Shown here: positions 16,219 to 25,911 of the stretch, piece by piece | Numbering within the stretch: position 1 is the stretch's first letter | How the letters are laid out: each line of letters opens with the position of its first letter | From: Rhizomicrobium sp. | GTDB taxonomy: Bacteria > Pseudomonadota > Alphaproteobacteria > Micropepsales > Micropepsaceae | Direction: 5' to 3' | DNA: 64,000 nucleotides | Assembly: GCA_037200985.1 (NCBI GenBank) | Contig: JBBCGJ010000001.1 | Span: 372,001-436,000 of the forward strand | Made by a program: the position numbers and the translations under genes | The notes under the pieces: model-generated | The model's database searches: none | What the model was told of the DNA's origin: nothing | What the model saw: the letters and a program-made list of their open reading frames with translations, nothing else

Positions 16219-17382
16219 TCAGCAGGCGACCTCGCGCCGCTCCGCCGCCGAGCGCTGGATGGCGAGGCATATCCTCAGCGTCTCCCGGCCGAAGAGGCCG
16301 TCCTGCTGCGGCGGGACGCCGTCGTGAACCGCGGCGCATAGATCGTCGAGCACCAGCCGGTGGCCGGGCCGCCGCCCGCCGGCAAGCGCGACGTCCCGCA
16401 CGCCGTCTTCGGCATACAGCGTGACGCCGTCGCGCGACGGCTTCAGATCGCCTTTTTCACAGCTCACGACGAGGATGCCGAAATGCGGCTGATGCAGCGG
16501 CTCGTCGCGCGGCGCATGGGCTCCGCCGCCATAGCCATAGCGGACCCGCCGCAGGAGCGCCTCTTCGCCGCCCGAAACTCCCGCCAGCGCGCGCCGCGCG
16601 CGGCCTTGATCGGCAACCTTCTCACGCCCGTTCTCGGCCACCCAACTGTGGAATTCGTCGCTGTCGAAATGATCGTAGCCGCTGTAGACGATGCTGGCGC
16701 CGAGGCCGCCGCCGAAATCGATCAGGGCCGTGCAGCTTCCCTCGGTGGGCCGGCGCGGGTCGAGCACATGGGTCATGGCGCGGACGCGCTCCGCCGGCCG
16801 CCCCGCCAGCAGCGACGCCACCGCCACCTGATGCGGAATCTGGTTGAACAGGATGCCGCCGCCGCGCGCCGTATCCAGTTCCTCCGGCCGGCGCGGCCGA
16901 TAGAGGAAATCGGTGAAGGTCCACATCGATATCATGGACGGCGAGCCGAGATCGCCGCGCCGCACGATCTCGCGGATGTATCTCACCGAAGGGTCGTAGG
17001 CATGCGTATGTCCGACGATCAGCATCCGCTTCCATCGGTGCGCTTCCGCGATCATGGCATCGCAATCGGCCAGCGACAGCGCCATGGGCTTCTCGACGAT
17101 GACGTGCTTTCCGGCCTGGAGGGCGGCGACCGTGTGCGCGCGGTGGAACTGATGCGGCGTCGCGATATAGACCGCGTCGATGTCGGCGCGGCGAAACAGC
17201 TCCGCCGCATCGCCATCGACCGCGATTGCGTGATCCTGCGCGAAGCGGCCGCGAAGCTCGGCATCGCGGTCGGCGCCGCCCGCCAGGATCACCCCGGGAT
17301 GGTCCAGGATCGCCGAGATCATGGCGCTGCCGGCCAGGCCCAGTCCGGCGACGCCGATGCGCAATGCGGGGCCTGTCGTCAC
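16219..17382 (-). CDS. Gfo/Idh/MocA oxidoreductase, phthalate 4,5-dihydrodiol dehydrogenase-like
   Basis: A 387-aa NAD(P)-dependent oxidoreductase. Rossmann GVAGLGLAG is at 10-18 and the catalytic-region EKP at 97-99. The segment TDFLYRPRRPEELDT and the later HFDSDEF are characteristic, from recall, of phthalate 4,5-cis-dihydrodiol dehydrogenase (Pht4/OphB); LigC of the protocatechuate 4,5 pathway is a more distant relative. The gene lies 24 bases after a Rieske oxygenase, the enzyme that would make a cis-dihydrodiol. GTG start at 17382 with GGAG some 17 bases upstream, so the start is only fairly sure. Confidence 0.8.
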   Translation of the reverse strand: MTTGPALRIGVAGLGLAGSAMISAILDHPGVILAGGADRDAELRGRFAQDHAIAVDGDAAELFRRADIDAVYIATPHQFHRAHTVAALQAGKHVIVEKPMALSLADCDAMIAEAHRWKRMLIVGHTHAYDPSVRYIREIVRRGDLGSPSMISMWTFTDFLYRPRRPEELDTARGGGILFNQIPHQVAVASLLAGRPAERVRAMTHVLDPRRPTEGSCTALIDFGGGLGASIVYSGYDHFDSDEFHSWVAENGREKVADQGRARRALAGVSGGEEALLRRVRYGYGGGAHAPRDEPLHQPHFGILVVSCEKGDLKPSRDGVTLYAEDGVRDVALAGGRRPGHRLVLDDLCAAVHDGVPPQQDGLFGRETLRICLAIQRSAAERREVAC

Positions 17383-17406
17383 GAGCCTGACGATGCTCCG
17401 GTCATG

Positions 17407-18756
17407 CTATTCGGCCGGGGCATCGGCGGGGGGCGGGACCACCATCTCATGGCCGTGCTCGCGCAGCAGGTCGTCGAGTTCGGCGTGCGGGGAGACCCGG
17501 CTGATGGCCCGCACCGCATAGCTGGCGGGCCGGCCGGGGGCGATGGGTTTCTCGCCCTTGGCGATGGCGCGGGCAAGCTGGATCAGCTTGGTGCGCGCCA
17601 TGGCGGTCGGTGCGTCCGAGGCGACGAGATGTTCGCGGGCGCGGTCGACGATGCCCGGACGGCCGCCGTCCGCCGAGACGGCGTATTCCTGGAGCGCGCG
17701 ATCCTGCTCGTTGACGCCCCAGATGCCGGTGAAGTTTCCCTTCTTCTGGAATTCGCGGTCGATCAGGTAGTCGTTCTCCTTGTTCGCCGCAGGCAGGAAC
17801 GTGTCGATGACATAGCCGTGCGGCAGCGCGAACGTTCCGCGCGCCATGCGGGGCGGAAAGGCGTCGCCGCGCTCGATATCCGCGATCTCCTGCGGCGTGA
17901 ACGGCCGGTCCAGCCGATAGCGGTAGGCGAAGGCCGTGGTCAGGTAGTCGTCGATCGGCACCCAGCCGCGGCCGGTGAAGATCGGCGTCGTGATCGAGCG
18001 CGGCGGAATGGCGCTCCACATCGGCAACATCCATTGGGTGACGCGCCAGTAGAAGCTCGTCTCGTCCTCATAGCGGCGCGCGCCGTAGACGAAGCCGTAA
18101 TCGGTGTCCCGGATGGTGATCTTCGGCGCGCCGTCCTTGGCGAGCCGGATGAGGTCGGGAACGATCTTGCTCTCCGCCGAGCTGTGCAGGAAGCTGATAT
18201 GGGAGGTGTCGATCTCGCCTTCGAGGCCCTGCACCCAGTTGGAGCGATGCAGCCAGCGCGAGACATGGACATGGCCGGGCGGCAACGTCATCCATTCCAT
18301 CTGCGGCAGTTCGGGCACCTCGCCCTTCGGTCCCATATAGACCCAGACGATGCCCGCCGCCTCGCGGGTCTCGTAGCCGGTCACCGACAGGCGCTTCTTG
18401 ATCTGGTCGAAATTGTCCGGCGGCACGATGTTGGGCATGTCGACGCATTCGCCGGTCACGTCGAACTTCCAGCCGTGATAGACGCAGCGCAGGCCGCATT
18501 CCTCGTTTCGCCCGAAGAAGAGGGGAGCGAGCTTGTGCGGGCAATAGGCTTCCAGGATGCCGACACGGCCCTTCGTGTCCCGGAAGGCCACGAGATCCTC
18601 GCCCAGGATGCGCAGGCGCAGCGGCGCCCCGTCGCGCTCCGCCAGCTCCGACGACAGCAGCGCCGGCAGCCAGAACTGCCGCAGGACATCGCCCATCGGC
18701 GCGCCGTTCTCCACCCGGGTCAGCAGATCGAACGGCTTCATATTTTGCTGCGTCAT
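17407..18756 (-). CDS. Rieske non-heme iron oxygenase, phthalate dioxygenase-like alpha subunit
   Basis: A 449-aa ring-hydroxylating oxygenase alpha subunit. The Rieske [2Fe-2S] ligands are C72, H74, C91 and H94 in CPHKLA and CVYHGWKF. The mononuclear iron site shows D183, H186 and H191 in DTSHISFLH. Domain order and length fit the phthalate 4,5-dioxygenase or O-demethylase type, which needs a separate reductase; none is encoded in the window. ATG at 18756 is supported by AGGGAGG; an upstream Met at 18903 would add 49 unrelated residues. It pairs with the dihydrodiol-dehydrogenase-like gene downstream, which favours dioxygenation over demethylation. Confidence 0.88.
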   Translation of the reverse strand: MTQQNMKPFDLLTRVENGAPMGDVLRQFWLPALLSSELAERDGAPLRLRILGEDLVAFRDTKGRVGILEAYCPHKLAPLFFGRNEECGLRCVYHGWKFDVTGECVDMPNIVPPDNFDQIKKRLSVTGYETREAAGIVWVYMGPKGEVPELPQMEWMTLPPGHVHVSRWLHRSNWVQGLEGEIDTSHISFLHSSAESKIVPDLIRLAKDGAPKITIRDTDYGFVYGARRYEDETSFYWRVTQWMLPMWSAIPPRSITTPIFTGRGWVPIDDYLTTAFAYRYRLDRPFTPQEIADIERGDAFPPRMARGTFALPHGYVIDTFLPAANKENDYLIDREFQKKGNFTGIWGVNEQDRALQEYAVSADGGRPGIVDRAREHLVASDAPTAMARTKLIQLARAIAKGEKPIAPGRPASYAVRAISRVSPHAELDDLLREHGHEMVVPPPADAPAE

Positions 18757-18999
18757 GGGAGCCTCCCTGTTGGCGTTCCATCCCGGATTTTGTCGTGCGA
18801 TCCGCGGCCGTGCCGTCGGTCCATGACCGCCATGAGCGGACGGAACTTTCGTCTGGCGCAGGACGCCGTCCGCCGGGTGCGGTTCGGCGCCAACTTTGTC
18901 CAACTTTGACCGCCGCGCCCCGTGAGGAGCAAGCCCGCGTTGCGGATCAATCGATTGGCCCGTTCGATAAAACGCGGGATGCCCGGATACGGAAGGAAA

Positions 19000-19656
19000 T
19001 CAATATGTTGTCAGCATATTCTCGTAGTCCGTTCCCATCACGTCCGAGATCGGTTTGCCCGCGCACAGGTCGGCGGCCATCAGGCGCTCGCGCTCGGCGA
19101 TCCGTTCGGCGGTCTTGAGGACCTCTTCGGCGGACGCCGCCCGGACGAAGACCACGCCGCTGCCGTCGGCGATGACGAAATCGCCCGGCTCGACCTGGAT
19201 GCCGCGTATGTTCACCGGGACATTCCACGCCGTTTCGACAATCCGCCCCCTGGCGGTCGTCGGCACGCCGGCACGCGCATACAATGGGAACGCGAGCTCG
19301 CGGCTTTCGTCGACATCGCGGCAGGCGCCGTCGATGATCGTTCCCTCCACGCCCCGAAGCGACGCGCCCAGCGACAGGAGCCCGCCCCATCCCGCAACAT
19401 CGAGCCTGCCGTTATGGGCCACGACGATCACATGCCCGGGTCCGCCCGCCTCGACGGCCGCGGTGCAGAGATGTCGCTTGCGCGTATTCCCATCGTCGGG
19501 GGCCAGTTGCACCGTGATGCACTGGCCGACGATACGTTTGACCGTTGTCAAGGCGACCAGGCCGGCGGCCGTGCCCGGAACGCCGAGACGGTCCAGGGAG
19601 TCCGAGATCGCGCACGTGTCCAGGCGCGCCAAGCGGTTCGTTACCGACAAGCTCAT
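19000..19656 (-). CDS. RraA family protein (third copy)
   Basis: A 218-aa RraA-fold protein with GHVIVVAHNG (74-83), GWGGLL (89-94) and the metal-binding ACRD (111-114). It has Gly where the other two copies have an acidic residue after WG, so substrate binding may differ. Start supported by GGAGGAAGG ahead of the ATG. It lies upstream of the Rieske gene on the same strand, with a 243-base gap, and downstream of the P450 gene. The reaction cannot be told from sequence: aldol cleavage or keto-acid decarboxylation are both possible. Confidence 0.78.
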   Translation of the reverse strand: MSLSVTNRLARLDTCAISDSLDRLGVPGTAAGLVALTTVKRIVGQCITVQLAPDDGNTRKRHLCTAAVEAGGPGHVIVVAHNGRLDVAGWGGLLSLGASLRGVEGTIIDGACRDVDESRELAFPLYARAGVPTTARGRIVETAWNVPVNIRGIQVEPGDFVIADGSGVVFVRAASAEEVLKTAERIAERERLMAADLCAGKPISDVMGTDYENMLTTY

Positions 19657-19749
19657 AACCTTCCTCCGATCTTCGATCGGAATGTGCCGCGTCGTGCCGG
19701 AGAGATCCCGCGCAGGATCAGCGCCGGCTGGAGCGGACTCCGAACTACT

Positions 19750-21000
19750 CTAAGATGCAACCCTGTAGCAGATCGGCAGCCGCTTGAGACCGCCCATGAA
19801 CGTCGTGCGCGTGTTTTCGGGTTCGCCATTGAGACTTATATCGGTGATCCTGGCGAGAAACTCGCGATAGAAAACCTCCATCTCCGTCCGGGCGAGAACC
19901 TGACCCAGGCAATTGTGAGGACCGATACCAAAGGCGAGGTGACGGTTCGGCTTGCGGTCAACCCTGAATTCGAACGGATTGTCGAATATCGTCTCGTCCC
20001 GGCATGCCGACGGATAGCACATCAGAAGCGTATCGCCCGCCTTGATGGCTTGTCCCGCCAATTCGTAATCCTCGACCGCCGTTCGGAAAAAGTGGCGAAC
20101 CGGCGCAGTCCAGCGAATCATCTCACCGACCGCCGTAGGAATGAGCGAGAGGTCAGCACGCAATTTTGCCATCTGGTCCGGATATCTGATCAAGGCGAGC
20201 AGACCGCCTGCGATCGACGCGGTCGTCGTATCGTGGCCGGCGATGGTGATCGTCTGATAGTACGAAAAGACTTGAGACTTCGTGAGCGGCTTGCCGGCTA
20301 TCTCCGCGTTTGCGATCACCGATGCGAGATCGTCGGCGGGATGGCGGCGGCGTTCGTTCATGATCCCGCCGAATATCGCGTAAAAATCCTGAAGCACTTC
20401 GACCGTGTGTTCGGCCCGGTCGCCCGATCGTTGAAACTCCGGATCCTCGCCGCCGGTGCGTTCCTTCGACAGGCGAAAAAGGGTGGGAGCGTCATCCTTC
20501 GACATCCCGAAGATCGCCATGATGGTTCTCAGAGGAAACCACGCGGCAACATCCTGTACGAAGTCGCACGCGCCACCCAGGCTGACCATATTGCTGATGT
20601 ATTCGCGCGCGATACCCGCAATCGACTCCTCGAGCTTGGCGATATTCCTTGGCAAGAACCACTCGCGCGTCACATTGCGCACGGATGTGTGCTCGTCCCC
20701 GTTGATTTGGATGATGTTGTTCTGAAGCGTCTCGTCCACCTCCCTGTGGCTCGAAATGGCCTTTTCCACGTTCGCCGGAGCCAGAATTGTTCGCCCTCCG
20801 CTGAGGAACAAGGACGGCTGGGTTTGGACTTTGACGATGTCCTCGTAGCGGCTGACCGTCCAGAAGGGGTCGTAGCCGTCGGGCGCCGTCCATCTGACGG
20901 GACAATCGGCTCTCAGCCTCCTGAACAACGCATGATATCGCGCATCGTCTTGATATACGGACGCGTCGACAATGGCGTTGTCGATCTCTTTCTCGTTCAT
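19750..21000 (-). CDS. Cytochrome P450
   Basis: A 416-aa soluble bacterial P450 monooxygenase. The oxygen-activating I-helix motif AGHDTTT and the heme-thiolate motif FGIGPHNCLG (Cys at about 364) are both present, as is the K-helix region (VGEMIRWTAP, Glu and Arg). It likely hydroxylates or O-demethylates a small organic substrate using ferredoxin electrons; no ferredoxin or ferredoxin reductase gene is adjacent. GGGGCTGAG precedes the ATG. By eye, this and the two dehydrogenase genes after it have slightly less GC-biased codons than the operon at 4-15 kb, possibly a separate acquisition. Confidence 0.93.
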   Translation of the reverse strand: MNEKEIDNAIVDASVYQDDARYHALFRRLRADCPVRWTAPDGYDPFWTVSRYEDIVKVQTQPSLFLSGGRTILAPANVEKAISSHREVDETLQNNIIQINGDEHTSVRNVTREWFLPRNIAKLEESIAGIAREYISNMVSLGGACDFVQDVAAWFPLRTIMAIFGMSKDDAPTLFRLSKERTGGEDPEFQRSGDRAEHTVEVLQDFYAIFGGIMNERRRHPADDLASVIANAEIAGKPLTKSQVFSYYQTITIAGHDTTTASIAGGLLALIRYPDQMAKLRADLSLIPTAVGEMIRWTAPVRHFFRTAVEDYELAGQAIKAGDTLLMCYPSACRDETIFDNPFEFRVDRKPNRHLAFGIGPHNCLGQVLARTEMEVFYREFLARITDISLNGEPENTRTTFMGGLKRLPICYRVAS

Positions 21001-21048
21001 CTCAGCCCCGCATCCATTTCAAGCAGCACCATCGCGACCGCCACCGGA

Positions 21049-22170
21049 CTATGAGGCGTTGAAATCATCCGAAAACCGGATGATCGGCTTGATCGTCGCA
21101 CCGGAGCGGGAATCCGCCGCCGCTCGGCTTATTTCCGACATGTCGTAGAATTTCACCATGCGTTCGAAGGGCAGCTTTCCCTGACGATGGAATTCCACGA
21201 GCTCCGGAATGAAGGTGCGGGGATTTGCGTCCCCTTCGATCACCCCGAAAACATGCCTGCCCATAAGCTGAGCGATTGGAAGGGTTACCGTCGAGCCGCG
21301 GCCTCCGCTGGAAACCAGGCCGCAAGAACCGTTTCGTTTGAGGCACTCGATTGCCGACGTGACGCCGGCGGCGGACCCGGACGTATCGAGCGATATGTCC
21401 GCGCCGCCGGCATTATGAATTATCGTCTTTGCGTCCTGCTGTGTGACGTTGATGAGGTCCGTCGCGCCCAGTTCGCTCGCCAGGTCGAGACGGTGTTGCA
21501 CCGGGTCCACCGCGAATATTCTTCCGCATCCGACAATTCTGGCAGCCATGATCGCCGACAATCCCACCGCGCCGGTCCCGAATACCGCGGCGGTCGATCC
21601 CGGCCACGGTCGCAGCATGTTGATGACAGCGCCGGCTCCCGTTTGCACGCCACAACCCAGCGGTCCCAGCAGCTCCAATGGCGCATCTCGCGGAACAGGT
21701 ACGACCGAACGTTCGTCCGCGAGCGCGTGCGTGGCGAAAGACGATTGGGAGAAAAACGAGCCATGCACGACCTCCCCGCCGCAACGCAAGGTCGTGGAAC
21801 CGTCGATACGGCAGCCGGACAGATTGAGCGCCGAGAAGGAATGGCAATAGGCTTGATGTCCGGTTTCGCAGGAGCGGCACGCGCCGCAGCTATTGAATGT
21901 CAGTACGACGTGATCACCGGTCGCTACGCTCGTGACACCGGCGCCAACGCGTTCCACGATGCCGGAACCTTCGTGCCCCAGCACAAACGGCAGCGGAAAC
22001 GGAAAACTCTGATCGACGACTGCAAGATCGGTGTGGCACATTCCGGCCGCCACGACGCGGACGAGGACCTCATGGTTCCCCGGCGCATCCAGTTCGAGAG
22101 CTTCCCGACAAAACGGACCGCCGGGCTGTCGTACCACCATTGCCTCTATTTTCATTTTGCTCTCGCTCAT
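21049..22170 (-). CDS. Zinc-dependent alcohol dehydrogenase, aryl-alcohol type
   Basis: A 373-aa medium-chain dehydrogenase. The catalytic zinc site shows C45 and H66-E67 (GHEGSG), the structural zinc site C95, C98, C101 and C109, and the NAD-binding GTGAVGLSA follows near 195. The layout fits benzyl- or aryl-alcohol dehydrogenases (XylB-like), which oxidise an aromatic alcohol to the aldehyde. ATG at 22170 is chosen; an in-frame ATG at 22155 after GAGCGAGAG is an equal alternative. It is divergent from an aldehyde dehydrogenase gene at 22476, which would oxidise its product. Confidence 0.9.
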   Translation of the reverse strand: MSESKMKIEAMVVRQPGGPFCREALELDAPGNHEVLVRVVAAGMCHTDLAVVDQSFPFPLPFVLGHEGSGIVERVGAGVTSVATGDHVVLTFNSCGACRSCETGHQAYCHSFSALNLSGCRIDGSTTLRCGGEVVHGSFFSQSSFATHALADERSVVPVPRDAPLELLGPLGCGVQTGAGAVINMLRPWPGSTAAVFGTGAVGLSAIMAARIVGCGRIFAVDPVQHRLDLASELGATDLINVTQQDAKTIIHNAGGADISLDTSGSAAGVTSAIECLKRNGSCGLVSSGGRGSTVTLPIAQLMGRHVFGVIEGDANPRTFIPELVEFHRQGKLPFERMVKFYDMSEISRAAADSRSGATIKPIIRFSDDFNAS

Positions 22171-22475
22171 ACGTGCCGCGCGACGTCCCGGTCTTGCCAA
22201 TAGGGCCGTACCGGACGTGCCATGCAATTCGATCGCCGCGGGGCGCCGCAAATCCGGTACGATTTGCAGAGAGCTGTTTCAGAAATGGCTTTTGTATCCC
22301 GGGAGAAATTCCCACCCGTCGAATATTTTATGAACCCGGGGGCGGCTGAACAATAAGACCGAACAAATCGTTTAATCGGCTCTGCCGATAGCTGGTCCGG
22401 GTGATCGCGCTTATATTGGCTCTACGCTTTGCACGGTGCGCGACAAGGCCAGGGACGAACTTTGGGGGGGCGATA
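22171..22475. other. Divergent promoter region, alcohol/aldehyde dehydrogenase genes
   Basis: A 305-base non-coding space between two divergent dehydrogenase genes. It contains an AT-rich part at about 22310-22380, where the promoters probably lie, and a run of seven G at 22464-22470 just before the aldehyde dehydrogenase ribosome-binding region. No gene or clear palindrome is seen. Confidence 0.5.
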
Positions 22476-23975
22476 ATGGACGCGCAATTCGTTCGAAATG
22501 ACGCCGCAATCGCCATCGCGGACTTTCTGGGAAGACCTCAGCAGCTCTTCATCGACAACAAGTGGATGGACGCGCGATCGGGCGAGACAATTGAAATATT
22601 CAACCCCGCCACGGCGCGAGTCCTGTCGACCGTAGCCGCCGGGGGCGCCTCGGACATAGACGCGGCAGTGACCGCCGCCCGCAAGGCATTCGAATCCGGG
22701 CCGTGGGCAAAAATGCGCGCAGCCGAGCGCGCCCGTCTCATACACCGTTTGGCGGATGTGACCGAAGCCCGGAGCGACGAAATTGTGCTCTTGGAAAGCC
22801 TGGATGGCGGCAATCCGCTGGGATCGGTTCGTGCGGTCGATTTCACAAGAGCGGTCGAAAGCCTGCGCTACCATGCCGGCTGGTGCACGAAGCTCGCGGG
22901 CGAAACGCCCATGTCCGCTCCCGATATGCCGGGCTTTTCCTACACGCTCCGGGAACCGCTCGGCGTGGCGGGGCTGATCACGCCCTGGAATGCGCCGTTC
23001 TTGATGGCGGTGAACAAGCTCGCCACCGCGCTCAGCGCCGGCTGCACCTGCGTGCTGAAGCCGGCGGAACTTGCTCCGCTCAGCGCCATACGGCTTGGCG
23101 AACTGGTTCAGGAAGCGGGTTTTCCGGACGGCGTCGTGAATATCGTCACGGGGTTCGGTCCTGCCGCCGGTCAGGCACTGGTTGACCATCCCGGCGTCAA
23201 CAAAATTTCCTTCACGGGCTCGACGCTCGTTGGGAAGTCGATCCTGCGGGGCGCGGCCTCCGGCATGAAACGGGTTATCCTGGAACTCGGCGGCAAATCG
23301 CCTGTGATCGTATTTGCCGATGCCGACCTTCAGCGGGCAGGCGCCGCCGTTGCGAACGAAATCATCTTCAAGACGGGCCAATTTTGCGCCGCTGGCACAC
23401 GCCTCTTCGTGCATAAAAACGCATTCGACATCGTGGTGAATGATATCGCAGACCGCTTGCGGAAGGTGAAGGTCGGGCCCGGCACCATGCCTGATGTCGA
23501 GATGGGGCCGATCATTTCGCAGAAGCAGCTAGACCGGGTCATGCATTATATGGCGGCGGGTTCGGACCAAGGTGGGGAAATTCTCGCCGGCGGCCGACGT
23601 ATCGAAAGCGAAGGTTACTTCGTGCAGCCGACACTCATGGTCAACACAAAGCCAGGCATGAGCGTGGTGGAGGATGAGATTTTCGGACCGGTGCTCTGCG
23701 CCATGCCGTTTGGGGACGAGGACGAACTGGGCGGACTTGCGGCAATGGCGAACGACACGTGCTACGGGCTGGCGGCGAAGCTGTGGACGCGCAGTCTCGG
23801 CACGGCCCATCGGATGGTGGGCAAGCTCCACGCCGGCTCGATTGTTGTCAATGGCGGCGGCGGCGAGGGTCCTCTGCCGTTCGGCGGTTATAAGCAATCC
23901 GGTCTGGGACGGGAAAATGGACGCGAAGGCGTACTCTCCTATACCGAGCTGAAATCCGTCTCCATAGGCTTTTAG
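22476..23975 (+). CDS. Aldehyde dehydrogenase (NAD(P)+)
   Basis: A 499-aa aldehyde dehydrogenase superfamily enzyme. Catalytic residues are visible: N172 in PWNAP, E270 in LELGGKSP and the nucleophile C304 in GQFCAAGTR. Full length, no signal peptide. ATG at 22476 follows a G-rich stretch; a Met at 22401 would add 25 residues and is not preferred. It probably oxidises the aldehyde made by the divergent alcohol dehydrogenase or a side-chain aldehyde from the P450. A paralogue is encoded at 30030. Confidence 0.93.
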   Translation: MDAQFVRNDAAIAIADFLGRPQQLFIDNKWMDARSGETIEIFNPATARVLSTVAAGGASDIDAAVTAARKAFESGPWAKMRAAERARLIHRLADVTEARSDEIVLLESLDGGNPLGSVRAVDFTRAVESLRYHAGWCTKLAGETPMSAPDMPGFSYTLREPLGVAGLITPWNAPFLMAVNKLATALSAGCTCVLKPAELAPLSAIRLGELVQEAGFPDGVVNIVTGFGPAAGQALVDHPGVNKISFTGSTLVGKSILRGAASGMKRVILELGGKSPVIVFADADLQRAGAAVANEIIFKTGQFCAAGTRLFVHKNAFDIVVNDIADRLRKVKVGPGTMPDVEMGPIISQKQLDRVMHYMAAGSDQGGEILAGGRRIESEGYFVQPTLMVNTKPGMSVVEDEIFGPVLCAMPFGDEDELGGLAAMANDTCYGLAAKLWTRSLGTAHRMVGKLHAGSIVVNGGGGEGPLPFGGYKQSGLGRENGREGVLSYTELKSVSIGF

Positions 23976-24055
23976 GAAGCTGGATCGCCATGGTGCGACG
24001 CGCATGCTCGGTATGGACTGATCGCACGAGAGCATAGTCCGTCATCTTCTTTGCG

Positions 24056-24265
24056 CTGTACCAGCCCGTCTCCGGCAAATGCCCTGCTCTTCCAGATCTC
24101 GCGAATGCCGTCGATATCGGCGCAATTCGCCGGCTTCCTCGACATGCACCGGGCGTAGAGACACGCCTCATCCTCAATTTTCGCCCGCCCGGCGCGCCAG
24201 TCTCCAATTCGCCAAGCGCTAGCTAGTCCCGATTCACGCCGAAGCGGGGGTTGAAGCTTTTCATG
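24056..24265 (+). repeat. Diverged dispersed repeat, copy A
   Basis: This non-coding stretch shares ordered blocks with 45926-46135, same orientation. CTGTACCAGCCC is at 24056 and at 45926. GTAGAGAC lies 99 and 105 bases further on, followed about 40 bases later by GCCAGTCTCCAA, and finally by a GGTTG(A/G)AGCTT block. Spacing is kept although the sequence between has drifted. Nature unknown: it could be an old mobile-element end or a conserved untranslated element. The short reverse-strand reading frames across it do not look like genes. Confidence 0.5.
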
Positions 24266-24320
24266 ACGGCCCGCGGCCAAATTCGAACTTTGCTCTGACC
24301 GGCTGATTGCGGGTCTCTGA

Positions 24321-25826
24321 GATGATGCCCTTTATGTCGGCAATCTGTTGTCGGTCACGCCGCGCGCGTTGACCGTCAGCGCCGACGCGCTCAGCCGGAT
24401 CTATGGCGACGCCAATCCCGCGCTGAGCTACGCGGCCAGCGGCCTCGTCAATGGTGATGCGCTCGACGGCCGATTGTCCACGTCGGCCACGGCCGCGAGC
24501 AATGTCGGGACCTATGCGATCGGGCAGGGCACGCTGGCTGCGTCGGCCAACTACGCTTTGGTTCGGAACGGGCCTGCTCACCAGCGAGCTCGGCATGGCG
24601 CGCGGCGGCCCGATCGATTTCGGCGTGCTGACGACCGGTCTCAATGTGCTGAACCGCAATCCGTTCCGCACCGTCAACGTCGTGCTGGAGCGCAGTGACG
24701 AGGTCGGCGCCGCGGACGTCGCGCTCAAGGTCGACGAGCGGTTTCCGGTGCGGATCTATGCGGCGGTGGACAACACCGGCGTGCCCGTCACCGGCCGCGA
24801 CCGCTACAGCATCGGCGTCAACTGGGGCAACGCCTTCGGGTTCGACCAGCAATTCTCCTATCAGTTCATCACCAGTCCCGATCTGTGGCGGACGCGCGAC
24901 CGCGGCCCCGGCCTCTCCAACGATCCGCGCTTCCTCGGCCACTCGGTCAGCTATCTCGCGCCGCTGCCCTGGGGAGACATCGTCTCCCTGTTCGGATCCT
25001 ATGTGGCGCAGGTGCCCGATCTCGGGCCCGATTTCGGCCAGGTCGGCCACGGCGTGCAATTCGGCGCGCGCTACCAGACGCCGCTGTGGGGCGGCGCGGC
25101 GTTCTCCCAGCAGCTTCAGTTCGGCTTCGACTACAAGCGCGCCGACAACAACCTCGCCTTCGGCGGCGTCAACATCTTCGCCAGCGCCACCAACACCGAA
25201 CAATTCGTTCTCGCCTATGACGCGACGCTGAACGACGCCTATGGCCAGACGGCGGTCGAAAACACGCTGTATTTCAGCCCCGGCGGTCTCTCGGACGGCA
25301 ACACCACTGCGGCGTTCGCGGCGTCGGGCGTCAACGGCGCCAAGGCCCAATACCTCTACGACAATCTGCGGCTGACGCGGCTCGTCTTTCTGCCCGGGCA
25401 TCTCAGCCTGGTCGGCCGTCTCGACGGCCAGCTCGCATCCGCCGAGCTGCTGCCGGGCGAGCAACTCGGCGCGGCGGCATCGACAGCGTGCGCGGCTACG
25501 ACGAGCGCGCCGCCAACGGCAGCCAGGACTTTCTCGCCAGCCTTGAACTGCGCAGTCCGACGGTCTCTCCGCTGCGCGATTTCGCCGGGATCGACGACCA
25601 GGGCCAGGCGCTGGCGTTCTGGGACTGTGGCGAAGTCGCCTATCGGAATTTGCAGCCGGCCGGCCCCGCTCGACCGAACTGCAAAGCGCCGGCGTCGGCT
25701 TGCGCTACAGCGTCGGGGCGTTTCGTCGACATGCGTTTCGACCATGGCTGGCAGCTCGAACGTCTGCCGGTCGCCGGCGCGCGGCTCGGCAATCTCGCCA
25801 CGCTCTCGGTCACGCTGGGCTATTGA
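24321..25826 (+). pseudogene. Fused relic of a two-partner secretion locus (MBG adhesin repeat plus TpsB)
   Basis: Bases 24321-24555 encode one MBG/YDG-type adhesin repeat (RALTVSADALSRIYGDANPA, then GLVNGD and YAIGQGTLAASANYAL). The frame then shifts straight into the middle of a TpsB transporter of the FhaC/ShlB family. The part with VLNRNPFRTVNVVLERS belongs to the POTRA domain, followed by barrel strands. Near 25472 a one-base loss shifts the frame before VRGYDE and LASLELRSP, the conserved TpsB barrel motif, and more shifts follow near 25670-25720. The end, LATLSVTLGY, is a normal barrel C-terminus. There is no start, signal peptide or first POTRA domain. A deletion between neighbouring adhesin and transporter genes explains the join. 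Confidence 0.75.
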
Positions 25827-25911
25827 GCCAGCGTCCCGACCCAACACTGAGCGGATGCGGGCCTTGCGAAGGTGCGTTTCTGCCTGTCGCGATCGCGCCT
25901 CGCCCCGCGTC

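Noticed and set aside
23972..24280. A minus-strand gene of about 102 codons downstream of the aldehyde dehydrogenase
   Set aside because: The frame overlaps the dispersed repeat; the matching frame at the second copy is not aligned with it over its length, so the similarity is at DNA level only.
24348..24698. A small stand-alone adhesin gene
   Set aside because: The MBG repeat has no signal peptide or true start and changes frame into the transporter relic, so it is part of the pseudogene.
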